Assembly: GCA_024742305.1 (NCBI GenBank)
Contig: JANSYQ010000028.1
Span: 1-43,004 of the forward strand
Source of the DNA: a bacterium
Lineage (GTDB): Bacteria; Bacteroidota; Bacteroidia; Flavobacteriales_D; Crocinitomicaceae
Direction: 5' to 3'
Length of the DNA: 43,004 bases
Of the stretch, positions 16,055 to 24,389 are shown piece after piece (position 1 is the stretch's first letter; every line of letters starts with the position of its first letter). A program made the translations under genes and the position numbers. The notes under the pieces are model-generated. The model ran no database searches. It worked only from the letters and a program-made list of their open reading frames with translations, and was not told the DNA's origin.

Positions 16055-18418
16055 ATGTCAGCACACGCCCTCTATGGATACATGAAAGTACGACGACAAC
16101 GAAAAATTTTACGTCGTAAATGGTACCTCTTTTTGTTTTGGGTGTTTCTTGTTTGGTATGCCGACTGTTTACCTAAAGAATTGTTCAATGACAGCACTTC
16201 AACGGTGCTAGTGGATAGCAACGGGAATTTGTTGGGGGCGCATATTGCCGATGACCAACAATGGCGATTTCCCGAGAGCAAAAATGTACCGTATAAATTC
16301 AAAACATGCATTATTCAATTTGAGGACCGAAAGTTCTACCAGCATTGGGGTGTAAGTGCAAGAGGCGTAGGACGAGCCTTGTGGCAAAATTTGACATCAG
16401 GAGAGCGGGTAAGTGGAGGAAGTACCTTAACGATGCAATTGGTGCGCTTGATGCGAAAGAATCCACCACGGACATACTCGGAGAAATTATACGAGATGAT
16501 TTTGGCTACTCGAATTGAGATGCGCTACTCCAAATCGGAGATTCTAAAGATATATGTTTCGCATGCACCTTTCGGAAACAATGTGGTTGGATTGGATGCG
16601 GCTTCGTGGCGCTTTTTTGGAAGACCTGCAAACCAATTGAGTTGGGCCGAGTCGGCTACCTTGGCGGTACTTCCCAATGCTCCCGGATTGATTTACCCCG
16701 GGAGAAACCACGATTTGTTGCGTGATAAACGTAATCGGCTCTTGAAGCGCTTGCGAAAGATCGGAAAGATGAGTGAATCTGAGTATCGAATGGCATTGCT
16801 AGAACGCTTACCGGAGAAGCCACATCCGTTGCCAAACTTGGCACCACACCTTTTGCAGAAGTGTATTGCCGAAGGAAAAAAGGGACAGGTAATTCGAACA
16901 AACATTCGCTCCAAAGTACAGAGCAAAGTCAATTTTCTGCTGGACAATCACGCGCAATTGCTTCGTGAAAACGGCATTTTTAATGGTGCGATAATGGTGA
17001 CATCTGTCGAAACGGGCGAAGTACTTGCCTACGTTGGGAATGTGGTAAGTTCGGGCAAAGAGCACGCCAATCAGGTGAATTGTATCGACGCATCCCGAAG
17101 CACTGGAAGTATCATCAAACCTTTGTTGTATGGTAAGTCATTGGAGTCGGGAACCATAGCTCCTAGCATGTTTTTACGCGATGTTCCCTCTCGTTTTGGT
17201 AACTTTTCACCGAAGAATTTCGCCGGTACTTTCGAAGGTTTGATTCCCGCCAATGAGGCACTGTCAAGGAGTTTGAACATCCCAATGGTTCATTTATTGC
17301 AGCAATACGGATTGACGAAATTTCACCACAATCTCCAGCGGATGGGCTTTTCTACAATTCGCAAAAGTGCAACGCATTATGGACTCAGTTTGATCTTGGG
17401 TGGAGCGGAGGTGAACATGTTCGAATTGAATCAGGTGTACACCAACATGGCGCAGCAATTGAGGTTTCAACAAACTTCACCTTTGTATCTTTTTCCTGAA
17501 ATGAAAGAGTACAAATCGGAGTTCCCCATGAGTGCTGGGAGTATTTATGCTACGTTTGAAGCCATGTTGGACGTGCGCCGACCTGATGAAGATAACAATT
17601 GGCACATGTTCGATTCATCGCGAAAAATTGCTTGGAAAACAGGAACGAGCTACGGCTTTCGAGACGCATGGGCAGTAGGTGTGACGCCAGATTACGTAGT
17701 AAGTGTATGGGTGGGGAATGCTGATGGAGAAGGGCGACCTGGATTGACTGGAGTTCAAGCTGCTGCGCCTATTTTGTTCGATATCTTTCAAACGCTACCG
17801 ATCAAAACGCAGTGGTTCGAAAAGCCTGAATCGGATCTTGTGGAAGTGGATGTTTGTACCGTTAGTGGGCATCGGCCTACAGAAAATTGTGAGAAACAAA
17901 CCAAGGCATGGTGGCCCAAAGGATCGTTGCAAACAACCGCATGTCCATATCACCAACGAATTCACTTGAACAAAAATGGACAGCGCGTAAATTCCTCCTG
18001 TGCTGACCCCATGGACATGACGCATGCCAATTGGATGATTGTGGCGCCAGATGTTGAGGAATACTATAAGAAGCATCATCCGTTGTACCTTCCATTGCCG
18101 CCATTTCTGCAACATTGTGAAGGCGCGAATGCGTCCAATGCACTTTCTATTTTGTATCCCGATCCCGGACAGAAAATCTACCTTCCTGTCGGATTCAATG
18201 GAGAACAACAAGCCACCGTTTTTCGCTGTTCTCATTCGAACAATGATGCCGTACTTTTTTGGCACCTCGACGGTCAATTTGTGCAACAAACATCGGAGTT
18301 TCACGAGATCGTTATACGACCTGAAATAGGAAAGCACCAGCTCACTGTATATGACACGGAAGGCGCGAAGAAATCAGTTTGGTTAGAGGTAGTTGCCGCG
18401 CGGAAAGAAATCAATTAG
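16055..18418 (+). CDS. pbpC: Penicillin-binding protein 1C, bifunctional glycosyltransferase/transpeptidase
   Basis: The frame is open further upstream, but the ATG at 16055 gives a 787-aa protein of normal PBP1C length and avoids overlap with the divergent kinase gene. A second ATG at 16082 is possible. A basic n-region and one membrane anchor (about 26-45) are followed by GT51 transglycosylase with catalytic Glu90 (FEDRKFYQHWG) and GGSTLTMQL. The transpeptidase has Ser352/Lys355 (SIIK), Ser406-Leu-Asn408 and Lys528-Thr-Gly-Thr-Ser. A C-terminal BiPBP_C domain lies at about 690-785. It polymerises and cross-links glycan strands in the periplasm. In many bacteria pbpC adjoins the alpha-2-macroglobulin gene; here the partner is at the left window edge. 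Confidence 0.95.
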   Translation: MSAHALYGYMKVRRQRKILRRKWYLFLFWVFLVWYADCLPKELFNDSTSTVLVDSNGNLLGAHIADDQQWRFPESKNVPYKFKTCIIQFEDRKFYQHWGVSARGVGRALWQNLTSGERVSGGSTLTMQLVRLMRKNPPRTYSEKLYEMILATRIEMRYSKSEILKIYVSHAPFGNNVVGLDAASWRFFGRPANQLSWAESATLAVLPNAPGLIYPGRNHDLLRDKRNRLLKRLRKIGKMSESEYRMALLERLPEKPHPLPNLAPHLLQKCIAEGKKGQVIRTNIRSKVQSKVNFLLDNHAQLLRENGIFNGAIMVTSVETGEVLAYVGNVVSSGKEHANQVNCIDASRSTGSIIKPLLYGKSLESGTIAPSMFLRDVPSRFGNFSPKNFAGTFEGLIPANEALSRSLNIPMVHLLQQYGLTKFHHNLQRMGFSTIRKSATHYGLSLILGGAEVNMFELNQVYTNMAQQLRFQQTSPLYLFPEMKEYKSEFPMSAGSIYATFEAMLDVRRPDEDNNWHMFDSSRKIAWKTGTSYGFRDAWAVGVTPDYVVSVWVGNADGEGRPGLTGVQAAAPILFDIFQTLPIKTQWFEKPESDLVEVDVCTVSGHRPTENCEKQTKAWWPKGSLQTTACPYHQRIHLNKNGQRVNSSCADPMDMTHANWMIVAPDVEEYYKKHHPLYLPLPPFLQHCEGANASNALSILYPDPGQKIYLPVGFNGEQQATVFRCSHSNNDAVLFWHLDGQFVQQTSEFHEIVIRPEIGKHQLTVYDTEGAKKSVWLEVVAARKEIN

Positions 18419-18429
18419 GTGGATTTATA

Positions 18430-18504
18430 AATTATGCTCCTTCGCTGTAGCTACGCCCTCGCGTAGCTACAGCAAAGCAAGGCTTCCGCGCAGGCGCTGA
18501 ATAT
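18430..18504. repeat. Interspersed repeat, copy 2, with perfect 13-bp hairpin
   Basis: It begins 11 bp after the pbpC stop. Outer blocks AATTATGCTCCTTC (18430-18443) and GCGCAGGCGCTGAA (18488-18501) match copy 1 at 2440-2495. Inside is a perfect inverted repeat, GCTGTAGCTACGC (18444-18456) and GCGTAGCTACAGC (18461-18473), with loop CCTC. There is no T-run after it, so a classical intrinsic terminator is unlikely, although the hairpin could protect the pbpC transcript 3' end. Confidence 0.75.
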
Positions 18505-18544
18505 TGGTAATACACTCGGTCATTGAAAAACTCGGTCATCGAGC

Positions 18545-18576
18545 ATGTCGAGATGCCGAGATGCCGAGATGTCGAG
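18545..18576. repeat. Tandem 8-bp repeat, four units
   Basis: The units are ATGTCGAG, ATGCCGAG, ATGCCGAG and ATGTCGAG in immediate succession. The array is too short and spacer-free to be CRISPR. It could vary in copy number by slippage. Confidence 0.8.
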
Positions 18577-18630
18577 AAGTTGCAGTAAGCAAGGCAATTG
18601 GACGTGCCTGGAAAGTAACTTTACATTTCT

Positions 18631-18685
18631 CTAATTAGGTAATTGTACATTTCTACAAACAGCTAATTAGACAATTGCCTAATTA
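18631..18685. repeat. AT-rich inverted repeat
   Basis: CTAATTAGGTAATTGT (18631-18646) is complementary, with one mismatch in the overlap, to ACAATTGCCTAATTA (18671-18685), with a 24-bp spacer. The core GTAATTAGGCAA (inverted here) recurs at 27710-27721, so it may be part of a dispersed element. Confidence 0.6.
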
Positions 18686-18747
18686 CCAAACGTTAAATCC
18701 CTTGGAAAACATTTCTGGAAAACGTAACTTATCTAGTCAACCAAACG

Positions 18748-20124
18748 TTAAAAAACCGCTAAGCGAAACGTCGCGGCTACTTCCTTTTGATCTTCGTTGG
18801 GATAGGAAACTCGAACGCTATAAATTCCAGCGGATTGTGGCGACGGTAACACGGCGTAGTTTGCGTTGCTGACGAAAGTCGAATAGATTTCTCTTCCTCT
18901 CGTATCGTGTATTTCCACAAGGAATGAAGGTTCTCGATCTTCCTCCAAGCGAATAGTAAAAGTGCTGGACGGTAAAGTAGGGTTGGGGTAACAAATTATT
19001 TTGTCTGGTTCTGAGGATTGAAAAACTTCACGATCAAACTCCAGTAAGTGGAGTCCATTTTTCCGATCAGAAACCAATATTCTTTCCGAAGGAAGCTCGG
19101 AGTAAACTCCCCAGGCACCATTCATCATGAACAACTCTTCGTCTTCCGGATACGTGTCAAAATGAGCGATTTCCTGTGGTACCTGCGGACGAATATCATA
19201 CACGCGCAAGCCTTCGTTGTAATACGCAACAAAAGCGAAATCGTTTGTAATCATTACATTGTGAGGTACATTTCCATCCTGTGCGTTGCTGGAAACTCTT
19301 CCGCGAACATCAATCTCATGATTGGCATTTACAGAACACGATTTCACCGAGGAACCGTTCGTTTCATCTGCAAATACATATTTTGTTCCATCAGGACTCA
19401 GCCAACCTTGGTGGTTGTAGCCTTGATCTTGATAAAAGTCAAAATTTTGCAAGAAAATAGGATTTGCCGGATCACTGAAGTCGTACACACGAACGCCATC
19501 AAATCCACAGTTGAGGTAGGCAATGTTGTCTCGTACGTAGGCATCGTGCACTTCTGGAATGCCATTCGGACCCACGTACATCAGCACCGGATTCAACACA
19601 TCGCTGATGGAATACACTTGCATGGAAATCAATGGTTGTAATGTTCCATTTACAGAGGGCTGCACCGAACAGGCATACATCAGCTCATTCGGTTCGTCAA
19701 TAAAAAGGTTATGAACACGCGTGAAAGTGGAATCGTTTTCATAAACAACATGCACTGAATCGGGGAGGTATTGAAGATCGACAATTTGCAGGCTGCTCGT
19801 GCCTTCGTCGCATACCAAGAAGGCGTAATTTTGGTAGGTTTTTATATCACGATGAACCACGGATGGATGCGCATAATTTCCTTCCACGAAATCAATGGGT
19901 TCAAATGCATCGTTTTCAGAAATTCGAAAGAAGTGCACCCCTTCTGTTGACCCCAGCATAGCGTATTCCTCTCCGTTTGCAGTGTAACCCCAGCAATCAC
20001 TGTAACGCAAATCGTTGAAACCGGGTACCAAAGCGTCATCCGTCCATTGATCCAATAACTGCACATTGAAATTGGTTTGAGCAAAAGAACAGAGTGGAAA
20101 TAAAAGCACGAAATAGCGCCACAT
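18748..20124 (-). CDS. Choice-of-anchor B family protein with LVIVD-like repeats and T9SS sorting domain
   Basis: This 458-aa secreted protein has a signal peptide of ~16 residues (cleavage at SFA-Q). The body (about 30-370) matches the choice-of-anchor B type: DCWGYTANGEEYAMLGS, then EGVHFFRIS, HPSVVHRDIKTY, YAFLVCDEG, QIVDLQYLPD, HDAYVRDNIAYLNCGFDGVRVYD. These are LVIVD beta-propeller-like blades. The end (about 375-458) is a T9SS type A domain (CYPNPTLPSSTF, IHDTRGREIYS, SAGIYSVRV). It should be on the cell surface. No enzyme activity is known for the family, and the ligand is unknown. It is convergent with pbpC across the repeat-rich spacer. Confidence 0.88.
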   Translation of the reverse strand: MWRYFVLLFPLCSFAQTNFNVQLLDQWTDDALVPGFNDLRYSDCWGYTANGEEYAMLGSTEGVHFFRISENDAFEPIDFVEGNYAHPSVVHRDIKTYQNYAFLVCDEGTSSLQIVDLQYLPDSVHVVYENDSTFTRVHNLFIDEPNELMYACSVQPSVNGTLQPLISMQVYSISDVLNPVLMYVGPNGIPEVHDAYVRDNIAYLNCGFDGVRVYDFSDPANPIFLQNFDFYQDQGYNHQGWLSPDGTKYVFADETNGSSVKSCSVNANHEIDVRGRVSSNAQDGNVPHNVMITNDFAFVAYYNEGLRVYDIRPQVPQEIAHFDTYPEDEELFMMNGAWGVYSELPSERILVSDRKNGLHLLEFDREVFQSSEPDKIICYPNPTLPSSTFTIRLEEDREPSFLVEIHDTRGREIYSTFVSNANYAVLPSPQSAGIYSVRVSYPNEDQKEVAATFRLAVF

Positions 20125-20236
20125 GTGAGATTACAAATTTTGTTAAGGTAAAGATAAAACAATGCTTTTATACCGTTGTTACAAGGTATTTCATTGGCTA
20201 TTATTACTTATTTTAGCGACCACCTAAAAGAGCGAA

Positions 20237-20950
20237 GTGTCAGATTCTGTCATTATAATTCCCACATACAACGAAAAAGACAACGTTGAGCGTATGGCGC
20301 GCAAAGTGATGTCCTTGGAGAAGGAATTTGATGTGCTTTTTATTGACGATGCATCGCCCGACGGAACCGCTGACATTATTCGAACACTTCAGAAAGAATT
20401 TGAAGGGCGGATTCACCTTGAAGAACGTGAAGGAAAGCTCGGCTTGGGAACCGCATATATTCATGGATTCAAATGGAGCATTGCGAATGGCTACGACTTC
20501 ATTTTTGAAATGGACTGCGATTTTTCTCACAATCCAGACGATTTAATTCGTTTGTACAATGCCTGTGCCGTAGACGGTGCCGACGTTAGTATCGGTTCTC
20601 GCTACGTAAAAGGCGGGAAAGTTAAAAACTGGCCCATGAAACGAATTTTAATGTCCTACTTTGCCAGCGTGTATGTACGCATGATTTTGTGGATCGGTAT
20701 CAAAGACACTACCGCCGGGTTCAAGTGTTATCGTCGCAAAGTTCTAGAAACCATTTATTTGGATGGTGTCACGTTCAAGGGCTACGCATTTCAAATTTGC
20801 ATGAAATATGCGGCAAAACGTCACAAATTCAAGATTACAGAAGTTCCAATCACCTTTATTGATCGAGAACACGGAGAATCTAAAATGTCAACAGGAATTT
20901 TCAAAGAAGCATTTTTCGGTGTCTGGAAGATGCGCGGAATGAAACTATGA
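20237..20950 (+). CDS. Polyprenol monophosphomannose synthase-like GT2
   Basis: This 237-aa GT2 protein is similar in length and motifs to soluble dolichyl/polyprenyl-phosphate mannosyltransferases (DPM1 type). It starts at GTG. Visible motifs are IIIPTYNEKDNVERM, FIDDASPDGT (nucleotide-sugar site), FEMDCDFSHNPDDL (metal-binding acidic motif), GSRYVKGG and the late AGFKCYRRKVL. There is no membrane helix after the catalytic domain. It should transfer a hexose from a GDP- or UDP-sugar to a polyprenyl phosphate at the inner face of the membrane. It is the first gene of a three-gene operon; its stop overlaps the next start (ATGA). Confidence 0.9.
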   Translation: MSDSVIIIPTYNEKDNVERMARKVMSLEKEFDVLFIDDASPDGTADIIRTLQKEFEGRIHLEEREGKLGLGTAYIHGFKWSIANGYDFIFEMDCDFSHNPDDLIRLYNACAVDGADVSIGSRYVKGGKVKNWPMKRILMSYFASVYVRMILWIGIKDTTAGFKCYRRKVLETIYLDGVTFKGYAFQICMKYAAKRHKFKITEVPITFIDREHGESKMSTGIFKEAFFGVWKMRGMKL

Positions 20951-22281
20951 GTACAACATTATTGAAAGGAGGAACCCTCATCAACGAAGGAAAGAAGTTT
21001 GAGGCAGACGTATTGATCAAAAACGGTAGAATTGAAAAGATTGCCGTGTCCATTGATGGCAGTGAAGCCAATGAGGTGATCAATGTTGAAGGTAAATACG
21101 TAATGCCGGGTTGCATTGATGACCAAGTACATTTTCGTGAACCGGGACTCACCCATAAAGGAGACATTTATTCAGAATCGCGTGCGGCGGTAGCGGGTGG
21201 AATTACTTCATACATGGAGCAACCGAACACCAAGCCAGCGGCATTGACTATTGAAGAATTAGAGAAGAAGTATTCGCGCGCTAGTGAGGTATCCATTGCC
21301 AATTACAGTTTCAACATGGGAGCCTCTAACGATAACCTTGAGGAACTGAAGAAAGTCAGTAAAAGAAATGTTTCCGGAATCAAAATTTTCATGGGTTCTT
21401 CTACTGGAAATATGTTGGTGGATGAGCAAAAAACCTTAGAAGGCATCTTTCAACTGGACCATCAATTGATTACGCACTGCGAGGACGAAGCAACAATTAA
21501 AGCTAACTTAGAGAAAGCAAAGGAGCAATACGGAGAGGATATTCCAATGCGCATGCACCCAGTGATTCGAAGCGAGGAAGCATGTTATTTGAGTTCTTCT
21601 TTTGCGGCAGAATTAGCTACGAAGTATGGAAGTCGTTTGCACATTTTCCATTTAAGCACGGCGAAGGAATTGTCGCTGTTCCGAAATGATATTCCTCTTT
21701 CCGAAAAGAAAATTACCTCAGAGGTGTGTATCCATCACTTGTGGTTCGAAGATAGCCAGTACGATACCAAAGGCAGTTTGATCAAATGGAACCCAGCGGT
21801 GAAAACGGCGGCAGATCGTGAGGGACTTTGGGAAGGACTATTAGACGATAGAATCGACGTGGTGGCGACCGATCATGCGCCGCACACCATGGAAGAGAAA
21901 AATAACAAATACCTTTCTGCACCATCCGGAGGACCATTGGTACAACACGCTTTGTTGGCGATGTTGCAACGCGCAAGCGAAGGAAAAATTACCATTGAGC
22001 GCGTGGTGGAAAAAATGGCACATGCCCCGGCAGATTTGTTCCGTGTGGAAGAACGTGGCTATTTACGAGAAGGTTATTTTGCTGATATCGTGGTAGTGGA
22101 TCCAAAGGTGAAAACGACGGTTACCAAGGAATCGTTATTGTATAAGTGTGGATGGTCGCCATTCGAAGGAGAAACGTTCCAGCACAGTATTGATAGCACG
22201 TTTGTGAATGGGAACTGTGTTTTTGCAAATGGTAAAATTCAAAGCGACGCGAGCGGTAGTCGCCTTCTGTTTAATCGATGA
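20947..22281 (+). CDS. pyrC: Dihydroorotase-like amidohydrolase
   Basis: This 444-aa amidohydrolase-superfamily TIM barrel is most like class I dihydroorotases. The signature VHFREPGLTHKGD is present, but the first metal ligand of the HxH motif is Gln60 (QVH; His62 retained). Other likely ligands are Lys146 in GIKIFMG (position of the carbamylated Lys in hydantoinases), His177 (ITHCED), His235 (HIFHLS) and Asp309 (TDHAPH). It would interconvert carbamoyl aspartate and dihydroorotate, or act on a related cyclic amide. No other pyr gene is nearby. It overlaps both neighbours by 4 bp (ATGA). The pyrC symbol is tentative because of the altered metal site. Confidence 0.85.
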   Translation: MSTTLLKGGTLINEGKKFEADVLIKNGRIEKIAVSIDGSEANEVINVEGKYVMPGCIDDQVHFREPGLTHKGDIYSESRAAVAGGITSYMEQPNTKPAALTIEELEKKYSRASEVSIANYSFNMGASNDNLEELKKVSKRNVSGIKIFMGSSTGNMLVDEQKTLEGIFQLDHQLITHCEDEATIKANLEKAKEQYGEDIPMRMHPVIRSEEACYLSSSFAAELATKYGSRLHIFHLSTAKELSLFRNDIPLSEKKITSEVCIHHLWFEDSQYDTKGSLIKWNPAVKTAADREGLWEGLLDDRIDVVATDHAPHTMEEKNNKYLSAPSGGPLVQHALLAMLQRASEGKITIERVVEKMAHAPADLFRVEERGYLREGYFADIVVVDPKVKTTVTKESLLYKCGWSPFEGETFQHSIDSTFVNGNCVFANGKIQSDASGSRLLFNR

Positions 22282-22646
22282 AACATTGGATTTTCATAGC
22301 GCTGTTTTTTGTGAGCTGTTCTCCTGGAGCAGACAGAAAGGAGGCACCCGAAAATCTAATCGGAAAGAAAAAAATGGTGAAGGTAATGACCGAACTCATG
22401 AAGTTAGAAGGTCATGCCAACGCACAATTCATTCAGGTTACGCGCTACGAGGAAATCATCACAGCATCGGCGGATTCGCTGTTTAAGGCGCAAGGAGTCT
22501 CTTCCAAACAATTCGAAGCGTCATTCGAATATTACGCACACCAACAATCCGATTTAGAGGAAATTTATGAAGCCGTTTTGGACAACCTCAATCATGAAAT
22601 GACGGAATTGGAGTTGGAAGAAGAGGAGCGAAAGAAAGGGGAGTAG
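22278..22646 (+). CDS. DUF4296 lipoprotein
   Basis: This 122-aa protein is third in the GT2-dihydroorotase operon and overlaps the upstream stop by 4 bp. It has a short signal with lipobox VSC-S, followed by a helical domain with the DUF4296 pattern: PENLIGKKKMVKVMTELMKLEGHAN split around a conserved Leu-Ile after Pro, and an SFEYYAHQ segment, then an acidic-basic coiled tail. It should be anchored in the outer or inner membrane. Function is unknown in the family. The very tight gene packing suggests that expression depends on the upstream genes. Confidence 0.8.
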   Translation: MKHWIFIALFFVSCSPGADRKEAPENLIGKKKMVKVMTELMKLEGHANAQFIQVTRYEEIITASADSLFKAQGVSSKQFEASFEYYAHQQSDLEEIYEAVLDNLNHEMTELELEEEERKKGE

Positions 22647-22767
22647 CGGTACGGTACTAAGCGGCTAACTCAGATTTGACTTTTTCTTAACGAAGAATTT
22701 AAATTTTACCCAAAAGTGTGATTCGTGCAACAACTAAGGTTTGATCGCTTCGCAGTTATTATACACA

Positions 22768-23154
22768 TCACATCCATGGACTCTTGTGGTTTTTCGGTGT
22801 ATTATCAATTGAACCAGCGCCTTTCATCCATGTAATGATGACTATGAGAAGTAAGGTTCCTAAACCGACGACAAAAGGAAACATGAATTCTATCCATCCG
22901 TTGGTTCCTAGAAGCATGATCAATAGTAAATGCGTTAGAACTGCAAGGCTTAAAAAACCATAAATGTACCATTTCAATTCTTTCACAAATCGCTGTTTCT
23001 TTTGAATTTTGGCACGAATAGAATCTTGATTAATAATTTTAATACGGCTCTTCTTGTGTAATGCAGAAATATCTTGCATTGCTGATGAATACATGGATGC
23101 GTACACTATAAAGCCAATAAATTCTAGAATCGCGAAAATCAGGAGATGGTTCAT
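22768..23154 (-). CDS. Small three-helix membrane protein, unknown
   Basis: I do not recognise this 128-aa protein. It shows hydrophobic helices at about 4-22, 65-85 and 90-110, with a basic, helical cytoplasmic-type stretch between the first two (KKSRIKIINQDSIRAKIQKK). The C-terminus is polar. It stands alone on the minus strand, convergent with the DUF4296 gene across 121 bp in which I see no other feature. The coding call rests on the ATG start, membrane helices and the absence of a better frame. Confidence 0.6.
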   Translation of the reverse strand: MNHLLIFAILEFIGFIVYASMYSSAMQDISALHKKSRIKIINQDSIRAKIQKKQRFVKELKWYIYGFLSLAVLTHLLLIMLLGTNGWIEFMFPFVVGLGTLLLIVIITWMKGAGSIDNTPKNHKSPWM

Positions 23155-23183
23155 GGTGGTTTATTATTGTACATAGCGGTCGG

Positions 23184-23208
23184 CAGCTACGCACTGTGCG
23201 GCGAGCTA
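23184..23208. repeat. Possible degenerate third copy of the AGCTACGC hairpin element
   Basis: This segment contains CAGCTACGCACTGTGCGG followed by CGAGCTAC. The inner palindrome CGCAC-T-GTGCG (23190-23200) is flanked by AGCT on both sides. It shares AGCTACGC with the hairpins at 2459-2466 and 18449-18456 (the latter in AGCTACGC of the left arm) but lacks the outer blocks. Confidence 0.35.
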
Positions 23209-23306
23209 CCGTGATTATTTTCTAAAGTAAGAATTAAATTTCTGAGTTTGATTTATCAAACGAAGAGGAAAGCCCGCATAGTGTGTGAGGTGCTGTTATG
23301 TGCTTC

Positions 23307-23738
23307 TCATTTCAATGTAAGCTTGAAATTTTCAAATGTTATGTGATAAAGGGTGTCAGCTCCAATAGGTATTTCAAATTTGTGATGTTCTTTGAAACTC
23401 GCATTTTTCTTTCCGTATGGGGCAATTAAGTCCGACCAGTAGCGGTTTTGAATTATCCAATGCTTTTCACCATCCCATTTGACCAGCATCAAGGTGTAAA
23501 GATAGTCTTCAGACCAATCCTCATGATGTAATTCAAATTCTCTAGTATTTATGATAAGTGTTTTTGTGACTTCAGGATCAAGAAATACCATAATGTTTTC
23601 AGAGAAAGAAAGGCTAATCACAGTGCCGTCGTCTAAGGTTAATTGGTCAGATGCAGTTGGATAGTGCGTAGCAAACCAATAACAACCAATTAGTACTATG
23701 GCTATGATTCCTAAAATGATTATCGTTCTTTTCTTCAT
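23307..23738 (-). CDS. Small membrane-anchored or lipoprotein of unknown function
   Basis: This 143-aa protein begins with a basic n-region and a hydrophobic stretch ending in LIGC (Cys19), which could be a lipobox. However, YWF follows directly, so an uncleaved membrane anchor is equally possible. The rest is a beta-rich domain with several Trp residues (HHEDWSEDY, VKWDGEKHWI). No family is recognised. The gene lies 24 bp downstream of the YdeI-like gene on the same strand and could be the last member of a ruvC-led transcript. Confidence 0.6.
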   Translation of the reverse strand: MKKRTIIILGIIAIVLIGCYWFATHYPTASDQLTLDDGTVISLSFSENIMVFLDPEVTKTLIINTREFELHHEDWSEDYLYTLMLVKWDGEKHWIIQNRYWSDLIAPYGKKNASFKEHHKFEIPIGADTLYHITFENFKLTLK

Positions 23739-23762
23739 AGGTGCCGGTCAGTTGCACATAAC

Positions 23763-24380
23763 TTACCTATACTTCTTCATATACTTCCAGTTCCTCGGTT
23801 TACCTTCCTCAATCCATTCCAGCATTTGAGCAATGCGTTTATCTCTCGTAACATCTGTTTTCGCACTGGCAATCCATTCGATGTAATCGTTTTTATTGCT
23901 TTGACTGAATGCTTCGAAGTTTGCCTTCGCTTCTTTGTTTTGAGATAAAGCGGCTACCATTTCTTTCGGAGCCTCAAATTGTCGTGCTGATGGTTTCATC
24001 GGTGACTCAAGCCTTTCCCCCGATTCAATTAGTTCCATCGATTCTGAAATGTAGGCGATCAAAACATCACGGCGTGGAAGTTGCTCTAGCTTGGTAATCT
24101 TTCCAAACTGTCCCATTCCGGAGTTCGCAGAGGTAACGAAAACTTTATGAGGGTCTTTCATTTTACCCGCCAACCAAAATCTAAAGCTCGTATGCTGTTT
24201 GAACGCTGCCATGTGGCACAGGTTAACTCCTTGATACACAAAAAATGGCATACTCCATTTGAAGGACTCTTCAGCTTCGGGACATGCCTCCTGCACGACA
24301 TCACGGAAATAGCTCAAAATGGGCTGCGCAAATGGCTCTGCACTTTCGATATAAGCGTCAAAGTCTTTGAATTTTGCCAT
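23763..24380 (-). CDS. YdeI/OmpD-associated family protein (DUF1801 + OmdA)
   Basis: This 205-aa protein has an N-terminal DUF1801 domain (about 15-110: ESFKWSMPFFVYQGVNLCHMAAF split by a turn, then FRFWLAGKM) and a C-terminal OmdA-like helical segment (about 125-205: SQNKEAKANFEAFS, YIEWIASAKTDVTRDKRI, MLEWIEEGKPRNWKY). Members are small cytoplasmic proteins of unknown activity. It starts 9 bp after the ruvC stop, so the two are probably co-transcribed, though no functional link is known. Confidence 0.88.
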   Translation of the reverse strand: MAKFKDFDAYIESAEPFAQPILSYFRDVVQEACPEAEESFKWSMPFFVYQGVNLCHMAAFKQHTSFRFWLAGKMKDPHKVFVTSANSGMGQFGKITKLEQLPRRDVLIAYISESMELIESGERLESPMKPSARQFEAPKEMVAALSQNKEAKANFEAFSQSNKNDYIEWIASAKTDVTRDKRIAQMLEWIEEGKPRNWKYMKKYR

Positions 24381-24389
24381 GACTCTGTT

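Larger units (their letters stand above)
18419..18747. other. Repeat-rich intergenic region between convergent genes
   Basis: This 329-bp stretch has no convincing ORF. It contains, in order: the hairpin-bearing interspersed repeat; four tandem 8-bp units of ATG(T/C)CGAG (18545-18576); an AT-rich inverted repeat with arms 18631-18646 and 18671-18685; and a 13-bp direct repeat ACCAAACGTTAAA at 18685-18697 and 18740-18752, the second copy covering the stop codon of the gene at 18748. No integrase or transposase gene is present. Confidence 0.7.

Noticed and set aside
17795-18337. 180-codon ORF on the minus strand
   Set aside because: It is antisense to the C-terminal part of pbpC, which has a recognisable BiPBP_C domain in the sense frame.
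18444-18473. Intrinsic terminator of pbpC
   Set aside because: The hairpin is perfect but has no T-run after it and belongs to a dispersed repeat also found elsewhere.
18545-18576. CRISPR-like array
   Set aside because: Units are 8 bp with no spacers and no cas genes are present; a simple tandem repeat.
19048-19641. 197-codon ORF on the plus strand
   Set aside because: It is antisense to the choice-of-anchor B gene, rich in Ile/His/Cys without any motif, and an evident shadow of biased codon use.
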